Shown here piece after piece: positions 51,453-59,323 of a stretch of DNA of 64,000 nt (within the stretch, counting starts at the first letter, position 1; every line of letters begins with the position of its first letter). The DNA is from Duganella sacchari (GTDB lineage Bacteria; Pseudomonadota; Gammaproteobacteria; Burkholderiales; Burkholderiaceae_D): positions 682,001-746,000 of the forward strand of contig NZ_FRCX01000001.1 of assembly GCF_900143065.1 (NCBI RefSeq), given 5' to 3'. The translations under genes were made by a program, and so were the position numbers. The notes under the pieces are model-generated. The model was not told where the DNA came from and ran no database searches. It saw nothing but the letters and a program-made list of their open reading frames with translations.

Positions 51453-52349
51453 ATGCTAAATCCACAGCGTCTGGCGATTTTCGCCACCATCATCAAAGTC
51501 GGCAGCATCAGCGCGGCGGCGGCCCAGCTCCGCATCGGCAAATCCGTGGTTTCGCGCCAGCTGGCCAGGCTGGAAGAGGAACTGGGCGCGCGGCTGATTC
51601 AACGCTCCACGCGCAAGCTGGCGCTGACCGAGATAGGCGACCAGGTGCTGCAACAGGCCCGCCAGATCGAGCGGGCATTGGGCAATATCGAACAGCTGAC
51701 CGACCAGCACCAGCAACAGGTGCGCGGCCTGCTGCGCGTCTCCAGCTCCATCGCCGCGCGGCGGCCGCTGGTACCGTTGCTGGCGGAGTTTGCGCAGCGC
51801 TACCCGGAAGTGAAGATTTCGCTGCAACTGGAAGACCGCATCGTGGACCTCATCGATGAACAGATCGATGTGGCGATACGCACTTCCAGTCTGGTCGACT
51901 CCTCGCTGGTCGCACGCAAGCTGGCCGAGAACCGCAGCGTCATCGTCGCCGCGCCCAGCTATCTCGCCCGCGCCGGTACGCCGCAGACCCCGGAAGACTT
52001 GCGCGATCACGCCTGCCTGCTCTACACGAATGGCGGCCGGGTATTCGATGAATGGACTTTCGTCGGCAAGGAAAACATCTACGCCGTGCGTGTCGATGGC
52101 CCTTTGCAGATCAATGACGGCGGCTCGCTGGTCGGCGCGGCCGTGGCGGGAGCAGGCATATTGCGCGTGCCCGTCGCGCTGGCGCGCAAGGAGCTGGCGG
52201 AAGGTTCGCTGGTGCAGGTGCTGGCCGATTGCCCGCTGCCGCAAGGCCCGGCAACCTACGCGGTGTATCCCGCGCGTGAGTTTCTGGCGTTGAAGACGTC
52301 GGTGTTTATCGACTTCCTCAAGGAGCGCATGAATCAGGCTTCCAGCTGA
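51453..52349 (+). CDS. LysR-family regulator (CrgA/YafC-type)
   Basis: A 298-residue LysR-type regulator. The HTH reads MLNPQRLAIFATIIKVGSIS, then AAAAQLRIGKSVVSRQLARLEE. The effector domain begins near residue 90 (LRVSSSIAARRPLVPLL). It is divergent from the MDR oxidoreductase and probably senses a compound that enzyme removes. The ATG at 51453 fits the family start. Confidence 0.9.
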   Translation: MLNPQRLAIFATIIKVGSISAAAAQLRIGKSVVSRQLARLEEELGARLIQRSTRKLALTEIGDQVLQQARQIERALGNIEQLTDQHQQQVRGLLRVSSSIAARRPLVPLLAEFAQRYPEVKISLQLEDRIVDLIDEQIDVAIRTSSLVDSSLVARKLAENRSVIVAAPSYLARAGTPQTPEDLRDHACLLYTNGGRVFDEWTFVGKENIYAVRVDGPLQINDGGSLVGAAVAGAGILRVPVALARKELAEGSLVQVLADCPLPQGPATYAVYPAREFLALKTSVFIDFLKERMNQASS

Positions 52350-52451
52350 TGCATGGCCGCCACCGCCACGCGCACAATTCATCGGCTTCACCATGGGATG
52401 GCGGGCAGATTAACGGGCATACTGGATGCGGTCAACCACCAAGGAGTGTGC

Positions 52452-53021
52452 ATGTCTGTATTGATCGTGCCGGGAATCGGCAATTCGGGAGCGGAGCATT
52501 GGCAAACGCGCTGGCAGGAAAAATACGCGGACATTACCCGCATCGCGCCGGCAAGCTGGGATGCGCCGGAATGCGACGACTGGGTCGCGGCAATTGAACG
52601 TGCGGTGCAGGCCAGCGGCCCGCAAACGCTGATTGTCGCGCATAGCCTGGGATGCCTGGCCGTCGCGCATTGGGCGCACAGTCGCGTCACCGGCGGCGCG
52701 GCTACAGACACAAACGGGATTGCCGGTGCGCTGCTGGTTGCAGTGCCTGACCCTGATGGCCCGGTCTTCCCTGGCGCCGCCCGGGGATTCGCGCCGCTAC
52801 CAACACAGCGCCTGCCCTTCCCCTCGCTGATCGTCGCCAGCGACGATGATCCGTACGCCAAGGCTGACTACGCACAGCGCTGCGCACAAGCCTGGGGCAG
52901 CCGTTTATACCGTATCGGCAAGCGAGGCCACATCAACGCCGCCAGCGGCTTGGGCGATTGGCCCGAAGGCTGGCGGCTGCTGGAAAGCCTTACAGGCCCA
53001 GGGTCTGCTTCTGCAGTTTGA
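52452..53021 (+). CDS. RBBP9/YdeN-family serine hydrolase
   Basis: A small alpha/beta hydrolase of 189 residues. [18 protein letters not shown] is the characteristic start, the nucleophile elbow is AHSLGC, and the Asp and His are in SDDDPYA and [16 protein letters not shown] precedes the ATG. It overlaps the end of rph by 32 bases (convergent). Natural substrate of bacterial members is unknown. Confidence 0.9.
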   Translation: MSVLIVPGIGNSGAEHWQTRWQEKYADITRIAPASWDAPECDDWVAAIERAVQASGPQTLIVAHSLGCLAVAHWAHSRVTGGAATDTNGIAGALLVAVPDPDGPVFPGAARGFAPLPTQRLPFPSLIVASDDDPYAKADYAQRCAQAWGSRLYRIGKRGHINAASGLGDWPEGWRLLESLTGPGSASAV

Positions 53022-53718
53022 CGAGATCCGCAATACCGGCCTGCGCCAGGTCCAGCAGACGGTTCATGCCTTCACGGTCGAAGGCCGCGCCTTCCGCCGT
53101 GCCCTGCACTTCGATGAAGTGGCCGGCATCGGTCATCACCACGTTCATGTCGGTATCGCAGCCCGAGTCTTCGATGTAGTCCAGATCCAGCACTGGCGTG
53201 CCTTGATACACACCGACCGAAATCGCAGCGACAAAATGCTTGAGCGGGATCGCAGGAATGGCGCCGCGCGCGACCAGCTTGGAGAACGCGTCATACGCCG
53301 CCACCATGGCGCCGGTGATCGATGCGGTACGGGTGCCGCCATCGGCCTGGATCACGTCGCAGTCCAGGTGCAGCGTACGTTCGCCAAACGCTTCCAGGTC
53401 GAACGCCGCACGCAGCGAGCGGCCGATCAGGCGCTGGATTTCTTGTGTGCGGCCGGACTGTTTGCCCTTGGCCGCTTCGCGGTCCATGCGGCTGTGGGTC
53501 GAGCGTGGCAGCATGCCGTATTCGGCGGTCAGCCAGCCCTGGCCTTTCCCTTTCAGGAAGCCTGGCACTTTCTCTTCGATGCTGGCGGTGCAAATCACCT
53601 TGGTGTCGCCGCATTCGATCAGCACCGAACCTTCGGCGTGTTTGGTGTAGTCACGGGTCATGCGCAGGGTGCGCAGCGCATCGACGGCGCGGCCGCTAGG
53701 GCGGGTTACAACGGTCAT
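52990..53718 (-). CDS. rph: Ribonuclease PH
   Basis: Phosphate-dependent 3' exoribonuclease that trims tRNA precursors, 242 residues. Evidence: [21 protein letters not shown], the [16 protein letters not shown] motif, [21 protein letters not shown], and [18 protein letters not shown]. Length fits (about 240). It lies ten bases after the PP2C phosphatase gene and may share its transcript. Confidence 0.97.
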   Translation of the reverse strand: MTVVTRPSGRAVDALRTLRMTRDYTKHAEGSVLIECGDTKVICTASIEEKVPGFLKGKGQGWLTAEYGMLPRSTHSRMDREAAKGKQSGRTQEIQRLIGRSLRAAFDLEAFGERTLHLDCDVIQADGGTRTASITGAMVAAYDAFSKLVARGAIPAIPLKHFVAAISVGVYQGTPVLDLDYIEDSGCDTDMNVVMTDAGHFIEVQGTAEGAAFDREGMNRLLDLAQAGIADLVKLQKQTLGL

Positions 53719-53728
53719 ACAGTTTTCC

Positions 53729-54676
53729 TTATTTGAGGATTTGGGAAGATTTTTCGATCGCACCGCGAATCTCCGCGATGGCTTTTTCTATTTCGTCGTC
53801 ATCGAAGGCGTCGGCTTCGGCCGATGCTGCTTCGGGCGCGGGCGTGTCGCGGATGGTGGTGCTGTGCAGGCCTTCCGGCAGCGCCTCGGTAGAAATCACC
53901 GTCGCCGTTACCGGGTCGTCCATGCCATCCACCACCGAACTGCCCTGCCACATGATGGCCAGCGCGGTGACATTGTCGCTGGCATCGCCCGCAGCGCGCA
54001 GCGCGGCTTGCAGTACATCCGGCACGGCGCGCACCACGGTGTGCGCGTGCATGCGGGCCACCAGCTCATCGTCCGGCAGCATAGACCACAAACCGTCGGA
54101 ACACAACAGCACCAGATCGCCCGGCAGCAGACCGGCGCCACCGCCTACCTCGATGCGCGGTGGCGTGTCGGCGCCGAGACAGTTCCACAGCTTGTTGCGG
54201 TCCGGGTGCGTGGCGCGTTCGGACGGCAGCGCCAGGCCTTTGGCGATCAGGTTTTCCACATGCGAGTGATCGCGCGTGCGGGCAAGGATCTGACCACTGC
54301 GCATCCAGTACAGGCGCGAGTCGCCGCAATGCGCCCAGGTCGCAGTATTGTGCTGGACCAGGCAGGCGACGATGGTGGTGCGCGGCGTCTCCGGCAACTC
54401 GTGCGTGTGGCGGTACTGGTGGATGTCGCGGTGCGCGGCCTGAAACGCCTCTTCCAGAAAGCGCTGCGGCTTTTTCACATAGGGCTGCGCCTGTTGCTGG
54501 AACAGCGTGGAGATGGTTTGCAGCGCCACCGTGGCGGCCACCTCGCCGCGCAAATGCCCGCCCATGCCGTCGGCCAGCACCAGCAGCAGCGCGTCGCGCG
54601 TGAAGCTGTAGCCCATGCGGTCCTGATTCACCTTGCGGCCGCCGATGTGACTTTCCTGGTACACGGAGAATTGCAT
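53729..54676 (-). CDS. PP2C-family Ser/Thr protein phosphatase
   Basis: A metal-dependent phosphatase of 315 residues. The metal-site motifs are present: [32 protein letters not shown] and [12 protein letters not shown]-terminal acidic tail (about 260-315) follows the catalytic domain. It lies 24 bases downstream of the Ser/Thr kinase gene, the usual kinase/phosphatase pair acting on the same targets. Confidence 0.94.
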   Translation of the reverse strand: MQFSVYQESHIGGRKVNQDRMGYSFTRDALLLVLADGMGGHLRGEVAATVALQTISTLFQQQAQPYVKKPQRFLEEAFQAAHRDIHQYRHTHELPETPRTTIVACLVQHNTATWAHCGDSRLYWMRSGQILARTRDHSHVENLIAKGLALPSERATHPDRNKLWNCLGADTPPRIEVGGGAGLLPGDLVLLCSDGLWSMLPDDELVARMHAHTVVRAVPDVLQAALRAAGDASDNVTALAIMWQGSSVVDGMDDPVTATVISTEALPEGLHSTTIRDTPAPEAASAEADAFDDDEIEKAIAEIRGAIEKSSQILK

Positions 54677-54700
54677 GGCGACGTCCTTATCGAAGCGGAA

Positions 54701-55699
54701 TCAGATCAGGGTATCCGGACCGGCCTTGGCCCGCGCTGTACTGCTGCCGCCCAGGCGCCCCAGCAGACCGCGCAACCGGTCTAGCATGGTGGCCGGTGGC
54801 GGCGCCGGTGCGGCTGCGGGCTCCTTTTCCTGCAGCGCCTTCTGCACCGCGAACAGGCTTTGAGGACGATCCAGCGGTTCGACCTCCAGACACCAGCGCA
54901 CCAGCTTGACCAGCGCCGGCGAATACTGGCCTTCCAGCTTGTCGAAATGGCTGGCCATTTTGTCTTCGGTCTTGCGCTGGTCGGCCGGCTGTGGCGGCGA
55001 ACCGACCATGCAGGCAAAGATCGACGCGCCGATGCTGTAGATATCGGTCCACGGTCCCATGCCGGTCTTGGCGTACAGCTCGGGCGGCGCAAAGCCGGGC
55101 GTGTACATCGGCGTCAGCGTCGGCATATCTGTGTTGACGGTTTGACGCGCCGCACCAAAGTCCAGCAGCATGGGCGTGCCGTCGGTGCGCAGATAGATAT
55201 TGGCGGGTTTCAGGTCCAGGTGCAGCAGCTTGTTGGCGTGGACTTCGCGCAGGCCTTTGACCACCTGGGTAAAAATGGTGCGGATAAAAAGTTCGCCTAC
55301 TTTAACGCCCTTGCCGCGCTGCCGCTGGATGTGCTCCTGCAGCGAGTGGCCGGATTCGTAGGCCATAACCATATAAACCGTTTCGTGCGCGCGGAAGAAA
55401 TTGAGCACGCTGACCACATTGGGGTGGGAGATGCGGGCCAGCGCCCGGCCCTCCTCAAAAAAGCACTTCAAGCCGATGCGGAACACGGCAAGATTGGCTT
55501 TGGAGACCGACGGAACCAGCTCGCCCTCCTGCCGAAGTGCCAAAGAACTAGGCAAATACTCCTTGATTGCGACAGCGACACCGTCAGTATCGTACGCAAG
55601 GTAAACAATACTGAACCCACCGGACGCAATTTTCTTTACAATGCGATATCCAGCAATTTCCAGACCATCTGGTAAGGGGGCGTTGTTTTGTGCAGCCAT
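54701..55699 (-). CDS. Hanks-type Ser/Thr protein kinase
   Basis: A cytosolic eukaryotic-like kinase of 332 residues. The G-loop IASGGFSIVYLAY, the Lys in VAIKEYLP, the catalytic loop HLDLKPANIY (HLD for HRD) and LLDFGAAR with the APPEL-type motif are all intact. The last 50 residues are a Pro/Ala linker and Arg-rich tail without membrane segment, so it lacks the PASTA ectodomain of Gram-positive kinases. GAGGAA precedes the ATG at 55699. It is divergent from yicC and paired with the PP2C gene. Confidence 0.93.
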   Translation of the reverse strand: MAAQNNAPLPDGLEIAGYRIVKKIASGGFSIVYLAYDTDGVAVAIKEYLPSSLALRQEGELVPSVSKANLAVFRIGLKCFFEEGRALARISHPNVVSVLNFFRAHETVYMVMAYESGHSLQEHIQRQRGKGVKVGELFIRTIFTQVVKGLREVHANKLLHLDLKPANIYLRTDGTPMLLDFGAARQTVNTDMPTLTPMYTPGFAPPELYAKTGMGPWTDIYSIGASIFACMVGSPPQPADQRKTEDKMASHFDKLEGQYSPALVKLVRWCLEVEPLDRPQSLFAVQKALQEKEPAAAPAPPPATMLDRLRGLLGRLGGSSTARAKAGPDTLI

Positions 55700-55772
55700 A
55701 AGGTTCCTCGCCTCAACAACCGGATTGTGTGGATAAATCACTGTTTTGTAAAGATTAAATCGGGGATATCCA

Positions 55773-56678
55773 TTGAGCATTTCCAGCATGACGGGCTACG
55801 CGGTCGCCACCAGTGAAAGTGCGGCGGGAACACTGACTATTGAAATCAAGAGTGTGAACTCGCGGTTTTTGGACTTACAGTTCCGAATAAACGACGATTT
55901 GCGTGCGCTTGAACCCGATTTACGCTCAGCGATCATGGGCGCCATCACCCGTGGCAAGGTCGAACTGCGCCTGAGCTTCGGCCGCAAGGCCGCGACAACG
56001 GGCACGCAGGCGCTGAATCTGCCGCTTTTGACCGAATTACAACGCTTGCAGGGCGAAGTCGGCGGCTTGTTCCCGGGCGTGCAAACGATGTCAGTTGCTG
56101 AGCTGCTGCGCTGGCCGGGTGTGATTGAAGAGGCGCAGATCGGCCAGGAGTCGCTGCAGGCGGACGTCGCCATCCTCGCCGGCCGCACGATTGAAGCGTT
56201 TGTGCAGAGCCGCCAGCGTGAAGGCGCGGCGCTGGAAGCCATGCTGATTTCGCGCATCGAGGCGATGGAAGCCATTGTCAAGCGCATTACGCCGCTGATT
56301 CCGCAAGTGGTGGCGGCGTTCCAGCAGAAGGCGGTGGAACGCATGCAGGATGCCTTGGGTCTGGCTTGCCAGGGGTCGAATTCGGCGCTGTCGCGCCAGG
56401 ATGCGCTGGAGCGCATTCGCCAGGAAGTGATCTTGTACGGCATCCGTATCGACGTCGCCGAAGAGCTGGGCCGCCTGTCGGCGCACCTGACCGAAACCCG
56501 TCACATCCTGAAAAAAGGCGGCCAGGTCGGCAAACGCCTGGACTTCATGATGCAGGAACTGAACCGCGAAGCCAACACGCTGGGCGCGAAAGCCTCGGTC
56601 AAGGAACTGGCCGATGCCTCGATGGAGCTCAAGCTGCTGATCGAGCAGATGCGCGAACAGGTGCAAAACCTGGAATAA
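55773..56678 (+). CDS. yicC: YicC/YloC-family endoribonuclease
   Basis: A hexameric endoribonuclease that in E. coli degrades the small RNA RyhB. The 301-residue protein starts SISSMTGYAVATSE, equal to the family's M-I-x-SMTG start, has IEIKSVNSRFLDLQFR and ends KLLIEQMREQVQNLE. TTG at 55773 is preferred as start because an ATG at 55788 would remove the conserved first residues. An intrinsic terminator follows. Confidence 0.93.
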   Translation: MSISSMTGYAVATSESAAGTLTIEIKSVNSRFLDLQFRINDDLRALEPDLRSAIMGAITRGKVELRLSFGRKAATTGTQALNLPLLTELQRLQGEVGGLFPGVQTMSVAELLRWPGVIEEAQIGQESLQADVAILAGRTIEAFVQSRQREGAALEAMLISRIEAMEAIVKRITPLIPQVVAAFQQKAVERMQDALGLACQGSNSALSRQDALERIRQEVILYGIRIDVAEELGRLSAHLTETRHILKKGGQVGKRLDFMMQELNREANTLGAKASVKELADASMELKLLIEQMREQVQNLE

Positions 56679-56682
56679 ATCC

Positions 56683-56704
56683 AAGGAGCTCCGGCTCCTT
56701 TTTT
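56683..56704 (+). terminator. Intrinsic terminator of yicC
   Basis: AAGGAGC-TCCG-GCTCCTT followed by a T run (56699-56704), five bases after the stop. Confidence 0.88.
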
Positions 56705-56817
56705 AACGCCCGGATTATTCACCCATATGCACAAAGCATTCGGCGTTAGCGGATTTATCCAACAATGATGTAGCGCTACAGTGGAGCCATACCAACTTCC
56801 ACTGAAAGCGAAACATC

Positions 56818-57204
56818 ATGAAAAACGCCAGCCAATTACTCAACGCCTATCTGGACAACATCCAGGACCCTGCCGCTGCAGCGGCGCTGTTTGCCGATGA
56901 CGGCGTACTGGAACTGCCGACACTGGGCGCCAACGTCCGCGCGGTCGGCCCGGCCGCCATCGAGGCGTTTATCGGCGGCCTGCTGAAGAAAGTGCCGGAC
57001 TTCCGTTTCAAGGACGTGCAGCTATTCATTGAAACCGGCGACCAGGCTTTTGGCGAATACAGTGTCGAGGTTGAAGTGCCCTCCACCGGCAAGCTCTACA
57101 AACAAACCTACGCCGGGCGGCTGGTCGCCAAAGACGGCAAAATCCAGCTGCTGCGCGAAGCCCTTGACACCCTGGCCGCCGCCAAGGCCTTCTCGCCAGA
57201 CTAG
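56818..57204 (+). CDS. NTF2-like (SnoaL/ketosteroid-isomerase fold) protein
   Basis: A soluble 128-residue cone-fold protein: an N-terminal helix (LLNAYLDNIQDP), ALFADDGVLELPTLG, the GPAAIEAFIGGLLKKVPDF helix, and a C-terminal sheet. Members bind or isomerise small hydrophobic ligands. It could act with the convergent monooxygenase-like protein, whose stop abuts its own, but this is speculation. Confidence 0.82.
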   Translation: MKNASQLLNAYLDNIQDPAAAAALFADDGVLELPTLGANVRAVGPAAIEAFIGGLLKKVPDFRFKDVQLFIETGDQAFGEYSVEVEVPSTGKLYKQTYAGRLVAKDGKIQLLREALDTLAAAKAFSPD

Positions 57205-57492
57205 TTACAACACCTGGTTCAGCTTGACGATCTGCACATCAGCTTTGCCGCCGATGGTCTTGACCAGCTCCTGGAAGTGCGGCGCGGCTTCATGTTCGGC
57301 CAGCGCGGCGGCGTCGCGCCAGGCTTCGAGCATGACGAAGCTGGCGTGGTTGCCCAGGTCCACATGCAGGTCGTAGCGGATGCAGCCCGCTTCCGCGCGG
57401 CTCAGGGGCACAATCTTCTCCAGCGCCTCGCGCACCAGTACTGCGTTGCCATCCTTGGCGGTAATGGTGGCGACGACGATCAGGTCTTTCAT
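57205..57492 (-). CDS. ABM-domain protein (putative quinol monooxygenase, YgiN-like)
   Basis: A 95-residue dimeric ferredoxin-like protein of the antibiotic-biosynthesis-monooxygenase (ABM) family: KDLIVVATITAKDGNAVLVREAL, RAEAGCIRYDLHVDLGN, SFVMLEAWRDAAALAEHEAAPHF. Length and motifs fit YgiN-type proteins that oxidise quinols. The ATG at 57492 is the sensible start; the frame opens earlier without support. Its end touches the NTF2-like gene. Confidence 0.9.
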   Translation of the reverse strand: MKDLIVVATITAKDGNAVLVREALEKIVPLSRAEAGCIRYDLHVDLGNHASFVMLEAWRDAAALAEHEAAPHFQELVKTIGGKADVQIVKLNQVL

Positions 57493-57541
57493 GGTATATC
57501 CCGGTGTAGACTTAAACCTCGATACTATCAGGAGACGGAAG

Positions 57542-58285
57542 ATGGCGCAGATCAGGGCTGGCATCGGCGGTTGGGACTTCGCTCCGTGGCGCGAGACCTT
57601 CTATCCGAAAGATGTGCCGATCAAGAAGCAGCTTGAATACGCCAGCACGCAAGTCACCAGCATTGAAATCAACGGCACCTTCTACCGCACCGCCAAGCCC
57701 GAACATTTCGCCAGCTGGGCCGGGAAAACGCCTGACGATTTCGTCTTCTCCGTCAAGGCCACGCGCTACGCCACCAACCGCAAGGTGCTGGCCGAAGCGG
57801 GCGAATCGATCCAGCGATTCATGGACAGCGGCCTCACGGAACTCGGCGACAAACTTGGCCCCATCCTGTGGCAGCTGGCCAACACCAAGCAGTTCGATCC
57901 CGACGACCTCGAAGCCTTCTTCAAGCTGCTGCCTGCCAAGCTAGGCAAACGCAAGCTGCAGCACGTGCTGGACGCGCGCCACGACAGCTTCCTCAACGAG
58001 GACTATTTCAAGCTGGCGCGCAAATACAAGATCGCGACCGTGCTCACCGACTCGCCCAAATTCCCCAACTTTACCGAGCTGACCGGCGAGTTTGCCTACG
58101 CCCGCCTGATGGACGCACAAAGCGGCATCGGCACCGGCTACACCAAGCCGGCATTGAAGAAATGGGCCACCCAGGCCACGCACTGGCAGGCGCAGGCGAA
58201 GTCCGGCCAGGTCTACGTTTACTTCATCAACGGCGCCAAGGAACGCGCGCCCGCCGCAGCGCAGCATTTCCTCTCCCTCCTGTAA
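57542..58285 (+). CDS. DUF72-family protein
   Basis: A 247-residue TIM-barrel-like protein of the DUF72 family: AGIGGWDFAPWRETFYPKD, the SIEINGTFYRTAKPEHFASW motif, the FSVKATRYATN strand and VYVYFINGAKERAPAAA near the end are diagnostic. AGGAGA lies eight bases before the ATG. Function of the family is unknown. It is upstream of gmk, separated by 82 bases that contain a hairpin (58325-58344). Confidence 0.93.
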   Translation: MAQIRAGIGGWDFAPWRETFYPKDVPIKKQLEYASTQVTSIEINGTFYRTAKPEHFASWAGKTPDDFVFSVKATRYATNRKVLAEAGESIQRFMDSGLTELGDKLGPILWQLANTKQFDPDDLEAFFKLLPAKLGKRKLQHVLDARHDSFLNEDYFKLARKYKIATVLTDSPKFPNFTELTGEFAYARLMDAQSGIGTGYTKPALKKWATQATHWQAQAKSGQVYVYFINGAKERAPAAAQHFLSLL

Positions 58286-58367
58286 ATTGAACTCTCGCCG
58301 TTGCTCTTGGTAAAATACATCTTTGGGCGACGGAAAAGTCGCCCGCTGACGTTTTTGAAAGATCAAC

Positions 58368-59006
58368 ATGAGCTCAACCAACGCATTCTCGGGCAGCCTG
58401 TTTGTCGTCGCCGCACCGTCTGGCGCCGGCAAGTCCACGCTGGTCAACGCGCTGCTGGCCAAGGAACCGACCATCAAGCTGTCGATTTCCACCACCACCC
58501 GCGCGCCGCGTCCGGGCGAAACCCACGGCAAGGAATACTACTTCACCACCGCCGACGACTTCATCGCGCGCACCAAGAACGGTGAATTCCTGGAGTGGGC
58601 TGAAGTGCACGGCAATTACTACGGCACTTCGCGCCTGATGGTGGAAGAACAGATGAAAACCGGCACCGACGTGCTGCTGGAAATCGACTGGCAAGGCGCG
58701 CGCCAGGTCAAGAAACTGTTCCCGCAGGCGGCCGGCATTTTCATCCTGCCGCCATCGATCGCCGCGCTGGAAGAACGCCTGTACAAACGCGCCACCGACG
58801 AGCCGCACGTGATCACCAAACGCCTGCTGGCGGCGGGCGGCGAAATCGCCCACGCCCCCGAGTTCGAGTATGCTATTATCAACGAAGAATTCGACGTAGC
58901 GCTGTCGGAACTGACGGCGATCGTCCGAGCAGCCCGTTGCCGGTTTGCGCAACAAGCGGCACGCAACACCTCGCTCTTTGCCCAGCTGGGCATCCACGCT
59001 GAATAA
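58368..59006 (+). CDS. gmk: Guanylate kinase
   Basis: Phosphorylates GMP to GDP, 212 residues. P-loop [15 protein letters not shown], the GMP-binding [20 protein letters not shown], and the lid region ([15 protein letters not shown]) are intact. It starts the gmk-rpoZ-spoT block, where guanine-nucleotide supply, RNA polymerase and ppGpp metabolism sit together as in E. coli. Confidence 0.97.
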   Translation: MSSTNAFSGSLFVVAAPSGAGKSTLVNALLAKEPTIKLSISTTTRAPRPGETHGKEYYFTTADDFIARTKNGEFLEWAEVHGNYYGTSRLMVEEQMKTGTDVLLEIDWQGARQVKKLFPQAAGIFILPPSIAALEERLYKRATDEPHVITKRLLAAGGEIAHAPEFEYAIINEEFDVALSELTAIVRAARCRFAQQAARNTSLFAQLGIHAE

Positions 59007-59036
59007 ATAAATACACAAGATTTTTAGGAGTTATAG

Positions 59037-59240
59037 ATGGCCCGCATTACGATTGAAGATTGTCTGAAAAACGTCCCTAACCGTTTCCAGCTGACCCTGG
59101 CCGCGACCTACCGCGCACGCCAGCTGCTGCAAGGCCACACCCCGAAAGTGGAAGCCAAGGACAAGCCGACCGTGGTCGCCCTGCGTGAAATCGCCGCCGG
59201 CAAAGTCGGTCTGGAAATGTTGAAGAAAGTCCCAATGTAA
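59037..59240 (+). CDS. rpoZ: RNA polymerase omega subunit
   Basis: The small assembly subunit of RNA polymerase and part of the ppGpp site, 67 residues. [20 protein letters not shown] and [20 protein letters not shown] are diagnostic; the ending is short, as in other betaproteobacteria. TTAGGAG precedes the ATG. Confidence 0.97.
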   Translation: MARITIEDCLKNVPNRFQLTLAATYRARQLLQGHTPKVEAKDKPTVVALREIAAGKVGLEMLKKVPM

Positions 59241-59323
59241 GTTGGGACCGCGTTCCCGAACAATGTGAATGATGCGGTTTAGCAGTAGTATTGGACATTC
59301 CCATCGTGACGGAACGCAACCGT

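Noticed and set aside
58325..58355. Hairpin GGGCGAC/GTCGCCC between the DUF72 gene and gmk as a terminator or riboswitch
   Set aside because: The stem is short and the T run starts six bases later; no riboswitch-like conserved core could be seen.
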